From the NCBI GenBank assembly GCA_023091665.1, contig JALJCQ010000006.1, positions 1,240,001 through 1,304,000 on the forward strand: DNA of 64,000 nucleotides. Reading direction: 5' to 3'. Below are positions 1 to 9,381 of the stretch, in pieces. The stretch's first letter is position 1. Each line of letters begins with the position of its first letter. The notes below the pieces were generated by a model, which was not told the DNA's origin, did not search any database, and worked only from the letters and a program-made list of their open reading frames with translations. A program made the position numbers and the translations under genes. The stretch comes from Pythium myriotylum (taxonomy: Eukaryota; Oomycota; Peronosporomycetes; Pythiales; Pythiaceae).

Positions 1-1
1 A

Positions 2-1936
2 GAGGTAGATATCCAAGGTGACAAAGTATGGAACGAGTTTTCGGAGCAGAACGACAAAGGATACTTGGTCGTACCGAGCCGAATAGACGCGGACGGGGCA
101 CTTGTGCTTGACTGGGACTATGTGAAAGAGATCGTAAGCGAGCCGCTACTGGTCGATTGCTGGCCTCTACCAGACTTACATCAGTGGCCAAGTGAAGAGT
201 GGGTTTGCGTACCCAGGTTCAGGCGCAACGTCTACTACGTGGTGCGAGCTATCATGGACGAAAAGGCCGGCGACCGAGTGCAGCCCATGGCAGAGCTTGA
301 ATCATCGTGGACGGCCCACTTGAAGTCGAAGGCTATGCCAGGTGTACCCGTCTTCGGCCGCTGGCACACACGAGAGCAAGTGAAGGAGGCGGACCCGAAC
401 CAGCCACTTGTCCATGTAGTACAGGTGCCAGCCATCGTGCCACTGATCCGCCGCGTCATGCAGCGTAACAATGACGAGGCTAGCATCGCGCAGTCCAAAA
501 CCAAATTTCAGGAGCGGTTTCTGCTTCCTGAGCTCACTCACTTACTGCGAGTACGGAAGACGCGTTTCTTCGAGGCCATGGGTATCGTTCCACTGCTGTA
601 TGAGTTTGAGCGCAAGTGCCAGATGTCGAACCTTATGCGCCACATCGGCCTCGAGCTCGATCTTAAGCTGCTGGACGACGCGACGACCAAGCCAAACTAC
701 GAGCGACTCGAGATCTTGGGCGACACATTTCTCAAACTCGAGACTTCGTGGTTCCTCTTCCAACACCGGCCCGATATCACCGAGGAAGGACATCTCACGC
801 AGCTGCGGAGGGATATTATTCGCAATGACCGACTCAACATGTTCGCACTCGCGAAGAAGCTTCACCACTACATCCTCTACCCGGCTGAGGTCGAGCAGCA
901 CCCGTTCAAGTTTTGGAAGCCCTCGTGCATGGGCCAGACCCCCGACAACATCGTCGCGCCGTCCAAGTGGATTGCGGACGTGCTTGAGGCCATGTGCGGT
1001 GCCTACCTTGTGGGCCAGAACGAGGCTGGCGCACGTCAGTTCCTGCGGTGGGTCGGGGTCACCGTGCCGGACGAGAGTCATCGCTTCCTCACGGCCTACT
1101 ACCCAGACTATTTACCTAACGAGATAGATGCTGACGAAAGACCCGCAACGCTCGCGCGACAAAGAGACTTGGGCTTCCGGGTGGAAGCCTTCGACGATAT
1201 TCCAAGCCGTCTTGAGGTCATGCAGCAGCGATTGAAGTACACGTTCTCCAACAAGTTGCTGCTGCTTGAGGCGCTCACTCACCCGTCCGTCGGCGCGCTC
1301 ATGATATCCCATGGCGATGCCAAGCCAAAACCGTGGAAGGGTAATTACGAGCGGCTTGAGTACCTGGGCGACGCCATCATCGAGTACCTCACGCTGTCAT
1401 ACGCTTTCGTGAGCTATGCCAAGTGGTTGCCTGGATCGCTATCACAGTGGAAGAGCGCAACGGTCTCGAACGACGCACTCGGCAAGACGGCCATCTCCTG
1501 TTTCGGTGTGGACGAGTGCTTGCTCGCTGGCGCACTTCGGATGGACCGTGAGTCGATCGCACTGGTCACAGCCATGGAGCGGAGGTATCCTCGCAGCGAC
1601 GCCCAGGCGCAAAGTAGGCTTCATGGCGTCGTGGCCACCAACAACAAGAAGAAGAAGCCTAATGACAAGGCCATCAATACCCTCGCACTGCCCAAGATGT
1701 TCGCGGATGTCTTCGAGGCCCTGGTCGCCGCCGTCTTCCTAGACTCAGGTCACAGCCTCCAGTCTGTGCGCGATGTCTTTCTCGGACCGCTCATTGAGGT
1801 CGTGGGTCGCGATGCGTATGCCTATGTATGTCGTGAGAGCGGACTTCCGATGGATGACGACCTCCTCGCCACTGGGGACGACTTCGACATGGAGGAGCTG
1901 CGACTCTTTTCGGAAGAGGAAGAAGAGGACGAATGA
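2..1936 (+). CDS. Dicer-like protein, C-terminal part (5' end cut by window)
   Basis: This is the last 644 residues of a Dicer-like ribonuclease that cuts double-stranded RNA into small RNAs. The frame is open to the first base, so the gene begins upstream and any helicase and PAZ parts lie mostly outside. Two RNase III domains are visible. Domain a has YERLEILGD at about residues 233-241 and KWIADVLEAM at about 322-331. Domain b has YERLEYLGD at about 448-456 and PKMFADVFEAL at about 564-574. The acidic metal-binding residues (E and D of each ERLExLGD, D and E of each ADVxEA) are present in both, so both half-sites look active. A lysine-rich insert lies near residues 547-557 of domain b. The protein ends in a run of acidic residues, with no double-stranded-RNA-binding domain after domain b. 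Paired RNase III domains are diagnostic of Dicer rather than Drosha or bacterial RNase III only by analogy of layout; the missing N-terminus would settle it. Confidence 0.9.
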   Translation, partial: EVDIQGDKVWNEFSEQNDKGYLVVPSRIDADGALVLDWDYVKEIVSEPLLVDCWPLPDLHQWPSEEWVCVPRFRRNVYYVVRAIMDEKAGDRVQPMAELESSWTAHLKSKAMPGVPVFGRWHTREQVKEADPNQPLVHVVQVPAIVPLIRRVMQRNNDEASIAQSKTKFQERFLLPELTHLLRVRKTRFFEAMGIVPLLYEFERKCQMSNLMRHIGLELDLKLLDDATTKPNYERLEILGDTFLKLETSWFLFQHRPDITEEGHLTQLRRDIIRNDRLNMFALAKKLHHYILYPAEVEQHPFKFWKPSCMGQTPDNIVAPSKWIADVLEAMCGAYLVGQNEAGARQFLRWVGVTVPDESHRFLTAYYPDYLPNEIDADERPATLARQRDLGFRVEAFDDIPSRLEVMQQRLKYTFSNKLLLLEALTHPSVGALMISHGDAKPKPWKGNYERLEYLGDAIIEYLTLSYAFVSYAKWLPGSLSQWKSATVSNDALGKTAISCFGVDECLLAGALRMDRESIALVTAMERRYPRSDAQAQSRLHGVVATNNKKKKPNDKAINTLALPKMFADVFEALVAAVFLDSGHSLQSVRDVFLGPLIEVVGRDAYAYVCRESGLPMDDDLLATGDDFDMEELRLFSEEEEEDE

Positions 1937-2151
1937 TGAAGAAAATACAAGTAGTAGTAAGTAGTACATGACACCACAATGAGGAGAGGATTTTTGAATT
2001 GCGTTTATCAAAAGCAATTGCGTCGCGCCCCAGTGGGGCCCGCGCCATAGATAGAAGTAGATCATCACACCGCCCGCCAGTCCCACAGGCGGCGGGCGTC
2101 GTCGCTCGTCTAGTCGCACGTCACTCTATACACCACATCGGTTGAACCGTT

Positions 2152-4005
2152 TTACATCATGGAGGCCACGGCACCGCCATTCATCTGGCACGACACCTCG
2201 AGGAAGACCGGGTCATCGGATCTTGCAGCCGATGGCTTGGTCTCTGGCGCGAATGCGCTCATTGGGTAAAGGAAAGTGACCGACTGGTCCTCGCCCGCAG
2301 CGGTCTCGGCGGCGTCACCACCAAGCACCTTGGTGAAAAAGTTGCCTGACTGGAGCCCCTCGCGGATTGTGCTCATGTCAGCAACTGAGCGCTGCAGCAC
2401 CTGCTGCTTGTCGTTGCGGACGGTGAGAAGAACCTGGTTCTTCTCGCGCCAGAGCGCCGTCAGCGACTCGTAAAGGCGCGATGTGAGAGAGGCCGGCTTG
2501 GCCTCCTCCTGCTTCGGTACGACCGGCTCGTTGAGCATGGCGTCCGACAAAAAGTATTCGGCCTCAGCCTGCTTCGGGAGATCCTTCTCCACATCATCGA
2601 GCCAATCGGCGCCCGCGGCCGCGCCGAACGGGTCCTCCACAGGGTACTCGAACTCGTCAATGAGATCCGTCTCGCCCATGTCGTCGAGCACGCTCTGCGC
2701 CGGCGAGCCTGGCGAGTCCGTCACGTCCGAAGCAGCCGACGGCGAGGCCACAGCACGGGCTGGGGCCTCCTCCTCCTGCTCGGCCTGCTCTTCCTGCTCA
2801 GCGGCGGCACGCGCCGAGATCCAGGACGAGACCGTGCGGAATTCCTTCCACGTCGTCTTCTCAAGGCAGGCCACGATGCGCGACGCGACGCTCATCTGCG
2901 AGAGATCCTTGGGCGGGTTGGCACCAAAGGTCGACGAGAAGTTGCTGCCCGGCGTGATGTTGTAGAAGGCCGGGCTGTTGCCGAAGAATGAGACCGAGAA
3001 CATGACGGCAGCCATCATGGCGATGTTCTTCTTCGCCGCGTGGATCTCGTGGTGCGGCTTGAGCTCGGGGTACTCGGCGCCGCCGAGGCCAGCGAACGGA
3101 TCGTCGAAGTCGCGGAGCAGGTCGGCCGTCTCAATCTCCGCCATTTCCGAGTCTTCGAGCCCGTGAAGGTCCCACGAGTCGGCAGCGTCGAGTGCCCATG
3201 TAGGCGCGTCCCAGGTCTGCGGCTCCTCCTTGATGACGATCTCGTCCTCCTTCGGCTTGGCGGCCGGCGTTGGGACGGCGACGGTCTTGGTCGTCTCGAC
3301 CACGGGAGCCGGCTTCTCGCTCTCGGCCATGAGCTTGGCGAGCTTCTCCTGGAGAGCCTTGAGCTCGCGGTCCTTCTCGAGCAGCTGGTCCTCGAGCTGT
3401 CCGACGTAGGCCTTCTTTCGCTCGCGGTGGAGCTGTGCCGACATGCGGTTGCGGATGAGGCGGCGCTTCTTCTTGGCCTCCTTCGAGTCCGGGTCGAGCG
3501 TCTCGAGCTGTGCCTCCATGGCGCGCAGGCGCTCCTCGCCGGCGGCGTCGATCTCGGGCGTGAAGAGCAGTCCGGGCGTGGGCGGCATGGTCGACGAGAA
3601 GCTGGGCTTCTTGGTCTCGGAGGCGGCGAGTCCGCCGGCGACGGCGACGGACGAGGTGGCGCTCGTCTTCATCTTCTTGCTCTTGTCGTCGATCTCGTCC
3701 TCCGAGTCGGTCGACGAGTCGGCGCCCGACGTGAGGCCGAGCGGCGAGGCGGGCGAGGCGGCCTGGGCCATGGCCTTGCGCTTGTCGCGGCGCGCGTTGA
3801 CGACGTCTCGTCTCGCGGCGCGCTGCGCCTTGCCGGCGTCGTCGGCGGGCTCGACCTTGACGAGCTTCTCGGCGGCCGAGACGAGCGCGGCGGCGGGCGG
3901 GATCTGGATCTGGTCGACGGGCTGCGCGCGCTTCTCGGGCGCGGCGGCGCTGGCGGCGTTGGCGGCCGCGGCGGTCGCGAGGATATTCCGGATGAAGTCG
4001 GTCAT
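2152..4005 (-). CDS. bZIP transcription factor, possibly membrane-tethered
   Basis: A 617-aa basic leucine zipper protein, expected to bind DNA as a dimer. The start chosen (4005) is the first ATG followed by ordinary coding sequence; the frame runs on upstream to 4449 but that part is low-complexity. The basic region lies at about residues 182-200 (RRLIRNRMSAQLHRERKK), with the invariant N and R seven residues apart; a leucine-rich coiled coil with heptads such as LEDQLLEKDRELKALQEKL follows directly. The usual Ser/Cys before the invariant Arg is His here. At about residues 325-341 there is an uncharged stretch (NIAMMAAVMFSVSFFG) that could be a single membrane segment, as in ER-tethered ATF6/CREB3-type factors; this is inference. 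The rest is acidic and Ser/Pro/Ala-rich, typical of activation regions. Confidence 0.85.
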   Translation of the reverse strand: MTDFIRNILATAAAANAASAAAPEKRAQPVDQIQIPPAAALVSAAEKLVKVEPADDAGKAQRAARRDVVNARRDKRKAMAQAASPASPLGLTSGADSSTDSEDEIDDKSKKMKTSATSSVAVAGGLAASETKKPSFSSTMPPTPGLLFTPEIDAAGEERLRAMEAQLETLDPDSKEAKKKRRLIRNRMSAQLHRERKKAYVGQLEDQLLEKDRELKALQEKLAKLMAESEKPAPVVETTKTVAVPTPAAKPKEDEIVIKEEPQTWDAPTWALDAADSWDLHGLEDSEMAEIETADLLRDFDDPFAGLGGAEYPELKPHHEIHAAKKNIAMMAAVMFSVSFFGNSPAFYNITPGSNFSSTFGANPPKDLSQMSVASRIVACLEKTTWKEFRTVSSWISARAAAEQEEQAEQEEEAPARAVASPSAASDVTDSPGSPAQSVLDDMGETDLIDEFEYPVEDPFGAAAGADWLDDVEKDLPKQAEAEYFLSDAMLNEPVVPKQEEAKPASLTSRLYESLTALWREKNQVLLTVRNDKQQVLQRSVADMSTIREGLQSGNFFTKVLGGDAAETAAGEDQSVTFLYPMSAFAPETKPSAARSDDPVFLEVSCQMNGGAVASMM

Positions 4006-4667
4006 GGGGCTGCGGAGGGAGCTACTGAGGAGGTCAGCGAGAGCGATAGAGAGAGAGCGAGAGAGAGAGGCGGCGGCGACATACCCCGTGGGTTCCGCGG
4101 CGAGTTGCGTTTTGAGCGCCGAGCTGCCTCTCACGCGCGGTTTCCGGGGTTTCCAGAAATCCGGAGGCGAAAAAACCTCGGGAGAAGCCAGGTTCCCCCC
4201 CCCCGGGAGCGAATCAGGGCCGGCCAGATCGAAAGTGGACAGTCCACCCCTAGCCCTAAGGTTTTTCAGGATTCGGGACGAAAAGATCGAGAAAGATCGC
4301 AGAGGACCAAGACCGCGCAAAACACGGGTGACCGCGCGCCAGCTGGCGCGCGACTCGTCTTGCGGCCCACAACGAGACGGCACGGCGGTCAAGCCAGCCT
4401 TAGGGCTAGGGCTGCTCGCACCTCTTGGCGTCCACTGTCCGTTGGGCATGGGTTGAAGAGCGTGTCGGTGGGCGGCCCTGGCGCAAGAGAGTTTTCCGCT
4501 CTGCGAGAGGGCGGCTCCCGTTGTCGTCCGATCGTCGTCTGGTTGGATCGACCAGACTCAGATGTCAAACGGTTCTGAGCCGCTGACGGATTATCCATGA
4601 GCCCGTGGATCCGCAGCACTGGTGTCCACGCCAAAGCGCGAGCGGATGGCTCGACGCCGCCGCAGCT
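4006..4667 (-). promoter_or_regulatory. 5' region of the bZIP gene with a probable leader intron
   Basis: No gene is supported here. On the minus strand a GTATGT donor near 4083, a long CT-rich tract (about 4035-4075) and a CTCAG acceptor near 4022 look like an intron in the 5' untranslated leader, ending about 15 bases before the bZIP ATG. The region also has a run of ten C at 4195-4204, and an inverted copy of TAGCCCTAAG (around 4250 and 4400). Function is inferred only from position. Confidence 0.35.
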
Positions 4668-4815
4668 TCAACACGATGGGAACAGATCCGCAGTTGACTC
4701 TCTGCAGAAGGACGAGCGAAGCGGCGCGAACAGATACCTAGATCCTGAATTTTTTGCTGGTTGAGAGGAAACCGATGCCGTGATGATGAAGAGGACAGGA
4801 TTTGACGATGGGGCC

Positions 4816-5765
4816 TCAGCCTGTGAGCGCGTCGATTTCGGCGTCGAAGTGCACCAGAATCTTCTGCTTCTCCTTGGCGTAAAGCTGCGCCGACGAGCTA
4901 ATGGCGGCAGATTGGGCGTCGTCGATCTTCCTGTGACAAAGTTGGAAGGGAAGTTAAACTCTTCGTGTGATCCTGGATATCTCAGTGAGACGTTCACCCA
5001 CGCCATTTCCGTCTCGGCCAGCTGCATTGTACAGATATCACAGCCTCAGTACACCACGAGGAGATGTGATCACAACACATGTTGCACCTCAGCCAGGGCC
5101 TTCAGTTCCTGCTCAACCTTCTCGTTGATGCTGTTGTTTGTCTAAAGAGAAAGTAGCGCACGTCACGTAACCACTGTCAGTTTTTCTGCGGCGTTGCACT
5201 CGATGCCAAACGGCACAGCCCCCATCATCTCCCTGTGCCGTTGAAACTTTCAACTCGGAAAGTTTTACCTGCTGGAGCACTTTAAATTGATCCTCAGCCT
5301 CGGCGATCTCCGCGATAACCCTCTCACGTAGCGCCTGGTATTGTCGCTCCAGAAGTGATAACGCCTCGTTCTTCTGAGCTGCACAATCGCGTTGGGATAT
5401 CTGTCACTGTAGTCGCACAATGCCTAAATTAAACTCGTACCACCGATCGACGACCGAATCTTCCTCTTCGTCACCTTCATCTGCTCTCGGACAGGCGACG
5501 GTATCGCTGCGTGGCTTCCTGGTCGCCCAGCGGCTTCAAGTGGGAGTGGTGTCCGAGTCGTAGATGCTTGGAGCCGCTGTCGGCCGGCTTGAGTCGCCAC
5601 CGCCGGCGTACTTGCTTTCGTCCGGCGTTCAGGAGACACGAAGGGCAGCTTCTTCTGGGCGCGCTTGATTCCTTCATCTCCCTCTTTCTGCTGCGGCTCT
5701 GTGCGGAGTCGTTTCCGACCATCGGGAGCGGATTTCTCCGTTTTGGTGTTTGTCTTGGACGTCAT
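4816..5765 (-). CDS. Coiled-coil protein, five exons, function unknown
   Basis: A 207-aa protein assembled from exons 5441-5765, 5269-5378, 5088-5141, 5002-5021 and 4816-4930 (minus strand). The first joins use clean GT..AG introns that keep frame: SSIG joins AQKNEALSLLERQY, then VLQQ joins TNNSINEKVEQELKALAE, then LAETEMA joins KIDDAQSAAISSSAQ. The total is divisible by three. The N-terminal third is basic and Pro/Thr-rich with a KRK cluster. The rest is one continuous helix-forming, Glu/Leu/Ala-rich region that should form a coiled coil. The start could also be the upstream in-frame ATG at 5807. The donor of the last intron could shift by a few bases (TGG|GTGAAC to GAAG|ATC also keeps frame). 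I do not recognise the family; the layout recalls small chromosomal or cytoskeletal coiled-coil proteins, but nothing in the sequence decides. Confidence 0.6.
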
Positions 5766-6167
5766 CGGCGTTCGAGTCTCCGCTGGCGCCGTTCCTTCCC
5801 GCAGCATCCACCCACATGAGCCTCCTCATCCACCACACCCATTGCGAGACGCCTCCATCTCTTCCCGCGCTCACTACGCACCGATTTCGCACTCTTGCTT
5901 TCCCTTGCCGTCGCTTGTTCTCCCCGCCGAGAACCAAAGCGCGAATTTCCTCCGGAAGTTGAAGTTGGCTGCCTATTATTGTGTGGTGGACATGACTTGG
6001 TATATTGTGTGGTCGCACCTAATACCCACCGGAGCTGAAACGAGGTGCCACTTTACGGGGGCTTTTTTAAGGGGCCAAGGAGCGAACCCATAGGGACCCA
6101 GCGCGTGGTCTCCGCGCTGAGGTCTCGCTGTCTCCTTCGGTCTCGCTGTCTCTCGCCAACACGGGCC

Positions 6168-7878
6168 ATGAGTTCGTCCGATCACGGCGCGTCGGATGAG
6201 TCGGTGCGTGTCCGGACCGGCTCCCTGCGGAATTGGACTGGGCTCTGACACTGCGTTGCTTCCACTCAGACGAACGTCTCGCCGCACGCATCGTCGAACC
6301 CCTTCCGCAACGCGCTCCACAAGTTCGCCAAGAAGAAGGAGAAAGCGCATTCTGCGGGATCCGCGACCTCCGGGGGCTCCACAGGGTTTTTCTCTCGCGC
6401 GGCGAAAGGAATCAACAAGCAGCAGGCGCTCCCCGGCTCTGTGAAGCAGGTGAATGCGGGACAACTACCTCCAGTGTGGGCGACTCCACCACCAGCGCCT
6501 CCTAGGAAACTATCGTCACCAAACGCAGGAGTGACACGATCTCCAGCCGCTGAAACGTCTTCGCTTGGCAGCTCCGAGCACGAAGACGAGACGACAGTCT
6601 CGGTGGAAAAGCTATCTGTCGGTCCCAAGTCGTCGGAGACAGCTAGCGCGACTACAGCACCTCCCGCACAGTCGTCCCGGTCATCCTCACGAAGCGCCTC
6701 GGGCACGCATCGCTGTGATCAGTTCAATGCACTGTTGCTCACGGATACAATTGACCTCGAGAAATTACGGCAGCTCAGTTGGGGCGGCATTTCATACGAG
6801 CACCGCCCGAATGCGTGGAGGATACTGTTGGTAAGATGCCTTGAACGTTCGATGGGTGTGCGACCAAAGTTTATTGAGTGCGGTGTGACTAGGGTTACAT
6901 GCCATCGAAATTTGAGCGACGAGAAGCCATGCTCGATCGTAAAAGGCAGGAATACCGAGACCTTCTTCACCAGTACTACTATATACCCGATACGGACCGT
7001 GGTGCTAAAGAACAAACCACACTGAGGCAAATCCTCGTCGACATTCCACGAACAAATGCGGAAGTGAAGCTTTTCCAGGAAGAACGGATCCACCAGGTGA
7101 GAAAGCTGGACTGTTGCGCGTGCGATGTGGGTGATCTGATGGTTCTTATTTCAACTAGTGTATGGAGCGTGTCCTCTACACGTGGGCCATCCGCCACCCA
7201 GCGAGTGGATATGTCCAGGGCATTAACGACCTGCTCACGCCGTTCCTGGTAGTCTTCCTTTCTCCTTTCATGGGTGCGCACTTCCTTGGATGACTCTGCT
7301 TGATGGTGCTATGTTGCTCACCAATTTTCGCGTTACCTTGAGTAGAGGACCCGCAGTTTGGTGATCTCAGCGTAGTGTCCGATGAACGTCTTGAGGCGGT
7401 TGAAGCTGATTGCTACTGGTGTCTCACAAAACTACTCGATGGAATCCAAGATCATTACACCTTCGCGCAACCAGGACTCCAGCGCATGGTCCAGCGCATG
7501 CAAGAACTCGTCCACCGCTGTGATGCCGAACTATTCAGGCATATCGTGGAGCACGAAAATGTTCAGTTTGTGCAGTTTGCATTCCGATGGATGAACTGCC
7601 TACTCATGCGTGAGCTACCGCTCAATGCGATCATCCGTCTCTGGGATACATACCTATGCGAAGACAACGGCTTCGAAAGTTTCCACGTTTACGTCTGCGC
7701 GGCGATCCTCATGACTTTTGGCGAGAAGCTGAAGACACTCGAATTCCAGGACCTCGTATTGTTCCTGCAGCACCTGCCCACGAAAGACTGGCGCGAAGAC
7801 GAGATCGACCCGCTGCTCTCGCGCGCTTTCATCTTGCAGACCTACTTCGCCGACTCCCCGAGCCATTTGAACCAGTAG
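6168..7878 (+). CDS. TBC1D22-type Rab GTPase-activating protein
   Basis: Spliced from exons 6168-6203, 6270-6830, 6893-7096, 7159-7273 and 7346-7878, giving 482 aa with every join in phase. TBC domains stimulate GTP hydrolysis by Rab proteins in membrane traffic. The N-terminal ~170 residues are Ser/Pro-rich and disordered-looking. The TBC domain starts with the RQLSWGGI and RPNAWRILL blocks, then GYMPSKFERREAMLDRKRQE, the catalytic-arginine block IDIPR-type (here LVDIPRTN), and the YVQGINDLLTPFLVVF block with the glutamine finger (YVQG). The segment ADCYWCLTKLLDGIQDHYTF and the later FAFRWMNCLLMRELPL and RLWDTYL blocks match the TBC1D22 (Gyp1-like) branch closely. A short second-exon start was chosen because ATG at 6168 is followed by a good GTGCGT donor. 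The gene is free-standing. Confidence 0.9.
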
Positions 7879-8605
7879 GACTAGACCCGTGTTTGTGCTC
7901 AAAGACTCTTGTGGACGCTTGCATCATGACTCCGCTCTCCTCGTCCACACGGAACACTCCGCTCTCCCAACCCAAAGAGACTGCGCACTCGCTGCATGCG
8001 CATTTGCGCATCCGATCGAAGGACACCGCGCCAAAGGCATTTTCCTCAGAGTGTCGACGAACAGTGATTGCGCATTGGGACAATGCTGAGACCTGGCTTT
8101 TGAAGCCATCCACGAGTGTACACAACGGTAACTACGTAAACATAACACTTCACCAAGTTCTTAAACCAAGGGTTTTTTTCCAGCGACTGACCCAGAAGCT
8201 TCGCGTTTCTGAGTTTCGGTCCACCTCGTACATAGAAAGCCCTCCATCAACCCAAACCTTTATTAAACCATAAAAAACGGTGTAAGTATCACATGCATAC
8301 TGGCAGGTTATCGTAATGTAAACAGGTAAGTTGTACACAACACAGTTAAAGCCTGCTTTCTAGAATTATTTCCCTCCTCAACTCGCTGGAACCAGCAGAA
8401 GCTTCCGCGCGCGTTCTGCTCAGGCTGCGCCTGTCTGCTCGGGCTCCCACATGACGTGTTCTCGCGGAGTTTCTCGAAGGAACGTGAATGGGCCAATGCG
8501 GACGCCCCACGTTGCAGCCTGAACGCGGTTGCGCCACTGGGCGAGCCACTTGAGAATTGGATCGTTAAGTCCCATCCGCCCCCCGCCCCGCCCTCCCTCG
8601 CCGCT
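7879..8605. other. Intergenic region without a supported gene
   Basis: About 730 bases between the TBC gene and the zinc-finger gene. Several short open frames occur on both strands, but none has family signature, convincing length or splice continuity. The stretch around 8120-8350 is AT-richer than its surroundings and may hold the 3' end of the TBC transcript. Confidence 0.4.
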
Positions 8606-9172
8606 ATGCAGCCGACCGCCCGCGCCGCCTCTTCCGCCCAGGAGCACACCCGCAGCCCCTCGCTTCGCCCGGCCGCAGGAGGCACCGCAGCGATTGCACT
8701 AGGACAGCAGCGCCAGCAGTGGGAGGCGCGTCTCGCCTCGTTCCAGCGAGGACTCGACCACGTCATGCGCTGCGGCGCGGGCGACGCCTGTGGCAGCTCG
8801 CTCTGCCACGCCACCAAGCGGCTCATGCGAACCTACGCGACCCACGACTGCACCAACCCGCCCGGCGCCAGCGCCAATCCGACCGCGAATTCCAGCGCCA
8901 ACGAGTGCAAGGTCTGCAAGCTCTGGGGCTACATTCTCACCAAGAACAAGCCGACGGCCCAGCGCGGCCAGCAGCCGCGTTGGCACTCGCCGTCGCTCAA
9001 TCCGTCGCCGGCTCCTGTGCTCCCGCCGCTCTCGTGCGGCCTCGCGCAGTCGCGAATCGATAACCCGAGCCAGAGCGCTAGGGGCCCGAGAGGCCCGAGA
9101 GGCGGCACGACGGTGCAGCGTCGCGTTGTTGTCACGCCGGAGCTGATCAAGGCCATGGCCAAACGCGTGTAA
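8606..9172 (+). CDS. Small TAZ-like zinc-finger protein
   Basis: A 188-aa protein. The frame stays open upstream to 8456, but ATG at 8606 begins the part with ordinary composition. Residues about 35-105 carry a Cys/His pattern: H, then C, C, C, the block TKRLMRTYATHDC, and after an 18-residue Asn/Ala/Ser spacer CKVCKLW. This resembles the TAZ zinc finger of CBP/p300, where H-C-C-C groups and a K-rich helix bind zinc and recruit transcription factors, but the third zinc cluster is not clearly complete. The C-terminus is Pro/Ser-rich, then basic (RGPRGPRGG), ending in a short helix PELIKAMAKRV. No acetyltransferase domain is present, so a stand-alone TAZ adaptor is the best reading. It converges on the next gene, with stops about 210 bases apart. 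Confidence 0.6.
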   Translation: MQPTARAASSAQEHTRSPSLRPAAGGTAAIALGQQRQQWEARLASFQRGLDHVMRCGAGDACGSSLCHATKRLMRTYATHDCTNPPGASANPTANSSANECKVCKLWGYILTKNKPTAQRGQQPRWHSPSLNPSPAPVLPPLSCGLAQSRIDNPSQSARGPRGPRGGTTVQRRVVVTPELIKAMAKRV

Positions 9173-9381
9173 GATAGCCAAGTGTATTAGTACGAATAGC
9201 CCGTCGGTGTCGAGTTTCGGCTCCCTACAGACCCAGAGAGGCGAACCTAAGGAGCAAGTAGCAAGTAGTAGCAAAGAGTATCAGTAAGCAGCATCAAACA
9301 AACTCCCACGGCGTCGTCAGTCCGATGCAGCAGGGCTGGCGACAGGCCGCCCCACATATCATGAGCCCACGGTGTCGTTTC

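Noticed and set aside
4249..4410. CCCTAA-like motifs suggesting telomeric DNA
   Set aside because: Only isolated copies (TAGCCCTAAG, CTTAGGGCTA), not an array.
4006..4449. N-terminal extension of the bZIP frame to 4449
   Set aside because: Composition is unlike a protein N-terminus and it contains a likely leader intron next to the ATG at 4005.
3040..4578. 512-aa plus-strand frame opposite the bZIP gene
   Set aside because: Leu/Gly/Arg-rich mirror of the bZIP coding sequence with no motif; the minus strand has the bZIP signature.
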